Below are positions 35,682-39,881 of a DNA stretch of 39,881 nt, piece by piece. The notes below the pieces were generated by a model. It searched no databases. It was not told where the DNA came from and saw only the letters and a list, made by a program, of their open reading frames with translations. Location: NCBI RefSeq assembly GCF_009467795.1, contig NZ_WIAX01000011.1, forward strand, positions 1 through 39,881, read 5' to 3'. A program made the position numbers and the translations under genes. Numbering within the stretch: position 1 is the stretch's first letter; each line of letters begins with the position of its first letter. This stretch comes from Nesterenkonia halophila. GTDB lineage: Bacteria; Actinomycetota; Actinomycetes; Actinomycetales; Micrococcaceae.

Positions 35682-36441
35682 TCAGGTCCAGCTGATGCGG
35701 GGTGCGCCCGGCGGCCGGGCGCACCTCCACCTCCCAGCCGGAGGCGGCGATGTCGGCGACGTCGTCGATCGTCTCCGCCGGCCGCTCGGCGCGCAGCAGC
35801 ATCCCGGTGAGCCGGCCGCGGGCGTGCTTGGCGAAGTGGGTGACCACCTTCCGCTCGCCGTCGCGCTCGGTGACGCTGTTGACCGTCAGAGTCTGCTCCG
35901 CCGCCGCGCGGTGGACGGCATAGGCCGAGGACCGGCAGTCGACGACGAGCTGGTCGCCGATCATCGCGTCCAGCGGCTCGGCCAGGGCCTGCTTCCAGAA
36001 CGTCGACAGCCGTCCCGGGCCGCGCCCCTCGGGAGCCAGGGTGACGCCCATCGACAGGCGGTGGGCCGGGATCGGGTCGCTGAAGCCGGTCACGCCGAAC
36101 AACCCGGAGAAGATCAGCACCTGGTCCTCGGCGCGGGCCCGTGCGGCCTCGTCCAGCGTGTCGGCGTCGAGCGCGTCGTAGAGCACCCCGGTGTAGAGCC
36201 GGTGCGCGGGGGCCGTGGGCGCGGTGTCCAGCCGGGTGTTGGCCGCGACCTCGCCCATGACGTTGGCGCCGACCTTGAGGACCTTCTGCGCGTCCTCGCG
36301 GGAGCTGGCGGCGGCGAGCGCGTCGAGGACCTCGCGGCGGGGCGCCGCCAGCTCGGGCAACGTGAGCGCCGAGAGATCGAGGGCGTCTCCGCCGTCGGCC
36401 GGCGGGGTCTTTCCTTCGGAGGGCGGGAGGTGGATCAGCAC
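35668..36441 (-). CDS. yaaA: Peroxide stress protein YaaA (DUF328/UPF0246)
   Basis: 257 residues, GTG start. YaaA limits free iron and oxidative DNA damage under peroxide in E. coli. The family signature LIHLPPSEGKTPPADGG opens the protein. Further conserved stretches are LYTGVLYDALDADTL, VLIFSGLFGVTGFSDPIPAH, RLSMGVTL, STFWKQAL, VVDCRSSAYA and KVVTHFAKHARGRLTGMLLR. No signal or membrane segment. A frame open to 36624 runs through the promoter, so GTG 36441 is used. It overlaps the RNase H-like gene tail to tail by 14 nt. Confidence 0.93.
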   Translation of the reverse strand: MLIHLPPSEGKTPPADGGDALDLSALTLPELAAPRREVLDALAAASSREDAQKVLKVGANVMGEVAANTRLDTAPTAPAHRLYTGVLYDALDADTLDEAARARAEDQVLIFSGLFGVTGFSDPIPAHRLSMGVTLAPEGRGPGRLSTFWKQALAEPLDAMIGDQLVVDCRSSAYAVHRAAAEQTLTVNSVTERDGERKVVTHFAKHARGRLTGMLLRAERPAETIDDVADIAASGWEVEVRPAAGRTPHQLDLISRE

Positions 36442-36447
36442 CGATCC

Positions 36448-36453
36448 ATCGTA
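36448..36453 (-). promoter_or_regulatory. -10 box of yaaA, leaderless configuration
   Basis: Minus strand TACGAT, 6 nt (GGATCG), then GTG at 36441. Confidence 0.55.
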
Positions 36454-36647
36454 CCGGCGCCGCCGGACTGCCGGGAGGAGCCGTCGCGGCGGCCGCCCTC
36501 GTCCTGCACGTGTCGCCGGCCGGGTCACCCCTGCATGATGCGATGGACAGTCGCGGCGGGCGGCGTCCGGCAACGGCGGCGCGCGGCCGCCTCGTCCCCC
36601 GGGACGGGCCGAGATCCTTCGCACACGCCGACGACGGGAGCACGACC

Positions 36648-37517
36648 ATGATGGGACCCCACCACGCCGCCTGCGGAGCGGCGGGATGGGTGCTGATCGC
36701 CGCCGACCATCAGCTGCCGATCCGCCCGCCGGCCGGACTGGAGATCCCCGTGCTCCAGACCGCGACCGCGGGGCTGCCGGAGACGCTGCCGCTGGGCTTC
36801 GGGCTGCTCGACGGCATCACCGATCTCGGCGTTCTGGCCGGCGCCGTCGTCGCCGCCGGCGCGGCGCTGCTGCCTGACGCCGACCACCACAACGCCTCCA
36901 TCGCGCACTCGCTGCCGCCGGTCTCGGAATGGCTCTGCCGCGTGATCGGCCGGATCTCCGGCGGGCACCGCAACGGCACGCACTCGCTGCTGGGGGTGGG
37001 CGCGTTCATACTCGTCGCCTGGCTGCTCTCCCGGATCTCCGTGCCCGTCGAATCCGGGGCCCTGCAGATCGGGGCCGGCGCGATGACCGTGGTGCTGGCC
37101 TCCTTCGCGGCGAAGACGCTGCATTTCCTCCCCGAGGCCGCGCGGAAGACCCCATGGATGCTCGGCCTGCTGCTGGGCGGCCTCGTCGCCGTCGGGCTGG
37201 GGGAGCAGAGCTGGTGGTTCGTCCTCGCCGTCGGCCTCGGCGCCGCCGTGCACATCGCCGGCGACATGCTCACCGACGGCGGGTGCAATCTGCTCTGGCC
37301 GGTCGCGCTCACCCCGCCGAAGGGAATCCGTCGTCTGCCGGTGCTCGGTGCGCTGTGGAGCAGCGGAGGCCGGATGGCGCTGCCGCTGCTGGGACGCTCG
37401 GGCTCGGCGCGCGAGTGGATCGCGGCCGTGGCAGTCTCCGTCGTGGCCGCCGTCGGAATGCTCGCGGCGCTGGTCGCCGCCCTCGGGGACGGGGTGCGTC
37501 TGCTGCTGGCTCGCTGA
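36648..37517 (+). CDS. Membrane-bound metal-dependent hydrolase (YdjM/DUF457-like)
   Basis: 289 residues from ATG 36648 (GGGAG 7 nt upstream); a frame open to 36510 adds only Arg/Gly-rich sequence. His/Asp clusters typical of the family are MGPHHAACGA near the start, LPDADHHNASIAHSLPP, SGGHRNGTHSLLGVGAF and AVHIAGDMLTDGGCNLLWPV, interleaved with hydrophobic helices (about 60-80, 115-135, 145-165, 180-212 and 262-285). The enzymatic activity is not established. It lies divergent from yaaA and just upstream of the RNase P RNA gene. Confidence 0.85.
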   Translation: MMGPHHAACGAAGWVLIAADHQLPIRPPAGLEIPVLQTATAGLPETLPLGFGLLDGITDLGVLAGAVVAAGAALLPDADHHNASIAHSLPPVSEWLCRVIGRISGGHRNGTHSLLGVGAFILVAWLLSRISVPVESGALQIGAGAMTVVLASFAAKTLHFLPEAARKTPWMLGLLLGGLVAVGLGEQSWWFVLAVGLGAAVHIAGDMLTDGGCNLLWPVALTPPKGIRRLPVLGALWSSGGRMALPLLGRSGSAREWIAAVAVSVVAAVGMLAALVAALGDGVRLLLAR

Positions 37518-37569
37518 GAGACCCGTCACCCGTTCCGGAGGCGGATCGGCGCAGAGCTGCTCGCTGGCG

Positions 37570-37575
37570 TACGAT
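37570..37575 (+). promoter_or_regulatory. -10 box of rnpB
   Basis: TACGAT ends 8 nt before the 5' strand of the RNase P P1 helix (37584), which fits a start site at 37583-37584 and a transcript needing little 5' trimming. No clear -35. Confidence 0.55.
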
Positions 37576-37583
37576 GGACCTCC

Positions 37584-38003
37584 GGGACGGGTCGACCGGG
37601 CCATCGCGCCGCCGCAAGGCCCCGCTGTCGCGCAGGACGTGACGAGCGGATAACTGCGGCGTCGAGGAACGTCCGGACTCCGCAGGGCAGGATGGTGGGT
37701 AACGCCCACTCGGGGAGACCCGCAGGCCAGTGCCACAGAGAACAGACCGCCGGGTCGGCTCACGCCGGCCGGGCAAGGGTGAAACGGTGGTGTAAGAGAC
37801 CACCAGCGCGGCAGGTGACTGCCGCGGCTCGGTAAACCCCATCCGGAGCAAGGTCGAACAGGATGCGCGACCAGGGCTGCCCGCCCGAGGCATCCGGGTT
37901 GACTGCTCGAGGCGCGTGGCGACACGCGACCCAGATGGATGATGGCCGTCGCGCCGACGCGAGTCGGCCGGCACAGAATCCGGCGTACAGGTCGGCCCGT
38001 CCC
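37584..38003 (+). ncRNA. rnpB: RNase P RNA (bacterial type A)
   Basis: Catalytic RNA of RNase P, which matures tRNA 5' ends. Universal elements are in order: GAGGAACGTCCGGACTCC (from 37664), GGTAACGCCCAC, CCACAGAGAACAGACCGCC, AAGGGTGAAACGGTGGTG, TAAGAGACCACCAGC, GGTAAACCCC, GGAGCAAGGTCGAACAGG, GCTGCCCGCCCGAG, CAGATGGATGATGGCCGTC and ACAGAATCCGGCGTACAG. I set the ends by pairing: P1 is GGGACGGGTCGACC (37584-37597) with GGTCGGCCCGTCCC (37990-38003), one G-U pair; P2 is GGCCATC (37599-37605) with GATGGCC (37941-37947). The length is about 420 nt. A pyrimidine run (38001-38014) follows, then convergent mshA. Confidence 0.96.
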
Positions 38004-38026
38004 CCTTCTCCCCGCCGGCGTCCGCC

Positions 38027-39301
38027 TCAGCCGGACAGGACGCGCGCCGCGGCCAGACGCGCGTAGAGAGCGGCGGCGGCCGGCGCCGTCGTCGCCTCCC
38101 AGGAATGCTCGCGGGCGCGCTGCGCGGCGGTGGCGCTGTAGCGGCTCCAGGCCCGGCGGTGGAGCACCAGCCAGTGCATCTGGGCGGCCCAGCCGTCCGG
38201 ATCCAGGCTCCCGATGAGCCGTCCGGTGCGGCGGTGGTGCACCAGTTCCCTCAGCCCGCCGACCTCGTGGGCGAGCACCGGGGTGCCGCAGGCCATCGCC
38301 TCCAGGGCGACCAGGCCGAAGGACTCGCTGCACGAGGGCATCAGCACAGCGTCGCTGGCGCGGAAGAGCCCGGCGAGCTCGCCGTGCGGCAGCGGCGGAC
38401 GTCGACGGATCAGCTCGGACACGCCGTGGCGTGCGGCCAGCTCGGCGATGTCGACGCGGCATTCTCCGCTCTGCTCGCCGGCTATGGTCAGCTCCACCGG
38501 GACCTCGGGCATGCGGCGGTGGAAGAGCCCCAGCGCCTCGATCGCCACCTGGGGCCCCTTGTGCGGCTGCAGCCGGCCGGCGAAGGCCAGCCGCAGCGGC
38601 CGCCCTGCGAGCTCGGCGCGGGGATCCGGATCCTGGGGCGGGTGGAAGACGGAGAGGTCGACGCCGGGTCGGAGCGGATGCAGGCGCGCATCGTCGACGT
38701 CGAAGAGGCGCCGCAGATCGGCGGCCTCCGCCTCGGTGTTGGCGGTCACCGCCTGCGCCTCGGCGGCGATCCGGGCCTCGGCGGCGTGGCGGCGCGGGTC
38801 CTCGGCGGCGTCGGGATCGCGCTCGTGCTTCACCGCGGCCATCGTGTGCATGGTGTGCACCAGCGGCGCGTCGAGCCGCTCGGCCAGCAGCAGTCCGGCC
38901 AGCCCGGAGATCCAGTAGTGCGAGTGGACCACGTCCACGCGCTCGGCGACGGCGGCCAGGCTCGTCAGCGCCCGCTCGGCGAGCTCGTCGACGGCGTCGA
39001 CCAGATCGTTCTTCGTCCCGCGCGCCTGCGGCGGGACCGCCAGGGTGTGCAGTCGGCGCCCGTCGCCCAGCGTGACCAGCGTGTCGTCCTCGCCGGGGGA
39101 GTCGGGGGCGGCGTGCCGTCCGGCCACTGCTGTGGTGATGAGGTCGACGGCGAGGCCGGAGGCCTGCAGGGCCCGGGAGAGCGCGTCGATGTAGACGTTC
39201 ATCCCGCCGGCGTCGCCGGTGCCCGCCTGATCCAGCGGATGGGTGTGCAGGCTGACCATGACCACCCGCGGCGGGGAGGCGGTGGCGGGGGAGGCGGGCA
39301 T
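38027..39301 (-). CDS. mshA: D-inositol-3-phosphate glycosyltransferase MshA (mycothiol synthesis)
   Basis: 424 residues, GT-B glycosyltransferase of family 4. MshA joins GlcNAc from UDP-GlcNAc to inositol-3-phosphate, the first step to mycothiol. The diagnostic N-terminus SLHTHPLDQAGTGDAGGMNV is present, followed by VVHSHYWISGLAG, PLVHTMHTMAAVKHERDPDA, ADLRRLFDVD, the donor-domain start FAGRLQPHKGPQVAIEAL, and the EX7E motif SESFGLVALEAMACGTPVLA. GGAGG lies 6 nt before the ATG. Other mycothiol genes are not in the window. A related sucrose- or other-sugar glycosyltransferase is less likely given the N-terminus. Confidence 0.88.
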   Translation of the reverse strand: MPASPATASPPRVVMVSLHTHPLDQAGTGDAGGMNVYIDALSRALQASGLAVDLITTAVAGRHAAPDSPGEDDTLVTLGDGRRLHTLAVPPQARGTKNDLVDAVDELAERALTSLAAVAERVDVVHSHYWISGLAGLLLAERLDAPLVHTMHTMAAVKHERDPDAAEDPRRHAAEARIAAEAQAVTANTEAEAADLRRLFDVDDARLHPLRPGVDLSVFHPPQDPDPRAELAGRPLRLAFAGRLQPHKGPQVAIEALGLFHRRMPEVPVELTIAGEQSGECRVDIAELAARHGVSELIRRRPPLPHGELAGLFRASDAVLMPSCSESFGLVALEAMACGTPVLAHEVGGLRELVHHRRTGRLIGSLDPDGWAAQMHWLVLHRRAWSRYSATAAQRAREHSWEATTAPAAAALYARLAAARVLSG

Positions 39302-39413
39302 CGGGTCCTCCGGGCTCGGCGGCGGTCGGGCGGTCCGGACGGTCGGGAGCAGGAGCCCGGCCGAGGGGCTCGTCGGTGTCGCGGTCGTCCCGTCCGCTCA
39401 GGGCATAAGGCGT

Positions 39414-39881
39414 TCAGCGGCGGAGGTATTCCGCGCAGGAGGCGTCCACGGCGTCGTCGACCTCGCGGTGGAGCACCCAGAGGCCGGCGTCGTCGGAGAT
39501 GACCGGCTCGAAGCCCAGGCGATCGGCGCGGTCGAAGGCCTCCTGCGGGGTGAGCGGATCGTTGCCGCCGAGTTCGGAGACGGTGTCGTCGATGATCAGC
39601 CAGCTCAGCCGGCTCGCATCGGTGGTGCCGTTCAGCCCCACGCGGGTGCGGTCGACCAGATGCGGCGCGGCCGTGTCGGCGGCCTCGACGCAGACGCCGT
39701 CCGGAACGGCCTCCACAGCGCGCTGATGGGCGGCGACGCGCTCGTCGAAGGACCAGGAGGCGGTCACCGTGCGCTGCAGCGGGAAGACCTGCGGGAAGAA
39801 CAGCGTCCCGACCACCGAGACCGCCAGCGCCGTGGCCGGCACGGCGGTCGCCCAGCGGCGGTTCCGCGCTGTGGCCGCCGC
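39414..39881 (-). CDS. DUF2079-like membrane protein, C-terminal fragment
   Basis: Frame open to the right edge; 155 codons visible, start beyond the window. A hydrophobic helix (WATAVPATALAVSVVGTLFF) is followed by a soluble tail: WSFDERVAAHQRAVEAVPDG, VDRTRVGLNG, SWLIIDDTVSELGG, GFEPVISDDAGLWVLHR. This order (last membrane helix, then AxxxxPDG, VDR, WxxxD, and a final strand) resembles the C-terminus of actinobacterial DUF2079 polytopic membrane proteins. The assignment rests on a fragment. It is on the same strand as mshA, 112 nt upstream of it. Confidence 0.65.
   Translation of the reverse strand, partial: AAATARNRRWATAVPATALAVSVVGTLFFPQVFPLQRTVTASWSFDERVAAHQRAVEAVPDGVCVEAADTAAPHLVDRTRVGLNGTTDASRLSWLIIDDTVSELGGNDPLTPQEAFDRADRLGFEPVISDDAGLWVLHREVDDAVDASCAEYLRR

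Noticed and set aside
37309..37974. Open frames across the RNase P region on both strands
   Set aside because: The region is a clear structural RNA with all conserved elements; the frames have no protein features.

Overview
This is a very GC-rich chromosomal segment from an actinobacterium, most likely order Micrococcales and compatible with Micrococcaceae. The signs are the conserved actinobacterial families (DUF5998, SepH/DUF3071, DUF4193, DUF3093, DUF3710, DUF3159, DUF3000), a mycothiol glycosyltransferase (MshA), fused OleBC next to OleA as known in Micrococcus/Kocuria relatives, and TANNNT -10 boxes placed directly before start codons. I see no insertion sequence, phage gene, CRISPR array, tRNA or plasmid function. 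It reads as core chromosome with small accessory touches. The first gene (oleBC) and the last (DUF2079-like) run off the window.

Layout: 1-3.05 kb is the olefin pair oleA-oleBC (minus). 3.2-5.1 kb has DUF5998 and a nucleotide-pyrophosphatase-like phosphodiesterase (plus). 5.2-8.5 kb has sepH (minus), DUF4193 (plus), DUF3093 (minus) and dut (plus). 8.6-11.9 kb is DUF3710-DUF3159-TrmA-like RNA methyltransferase. 12.2-18 kb has aconitase, dxs and a small WGR-like protein. 18-22.8 kb (minus) has a Rieske lipoprotein, a FadB-type beta-oxidation protein, and DUF3000 with RNase D. 22.8-34.1 kb is rich in sulfur and redox genes: msrB with a threonine aldolase, sufE/sulfurtransferase, cysK-cysE and msrA, interleaved with an alpha/beta hydrolase, zapE, ppk2 and gnd. 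34.2-37.5 kb has Nif3-like, RNase H-like, yaaA and a membrane metal-dependent hydrolase. 37.6-38 kb is the RNase P RNA. 38-39.9 kb has mshA and the DUF2079 fragment.

How they work together: cysK-cysE make cysteine, MshA starts mycothiol (the cysteine-based thiol of actinobacteria), SufE and the rhodanese handle sulfane sulfur, and MsrA/MsrB, YaaA and NADPH-producing Gnd belong to oxidative-stress defence. Aconitase, Gnd, FadB and Dxs are central or precursor metabolism. SepH, Dut, the RNases and RNase P RNA are housekeeping.

The strongest cross-window signal is regulatory. About ten transcription units have a -10 hexamer ending 6 or 7 nt before ATG/GTG, the mark of leaderless mRNA. One of these starts a 23-codon ORF whose stop overlaps the start of the sulfurtransferase gene by ATGA, giving a candidate leaderless upstream ORF controlling a sulfur operon. 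That is the best candidate here for something undescribed. It is an inference from sequence only.
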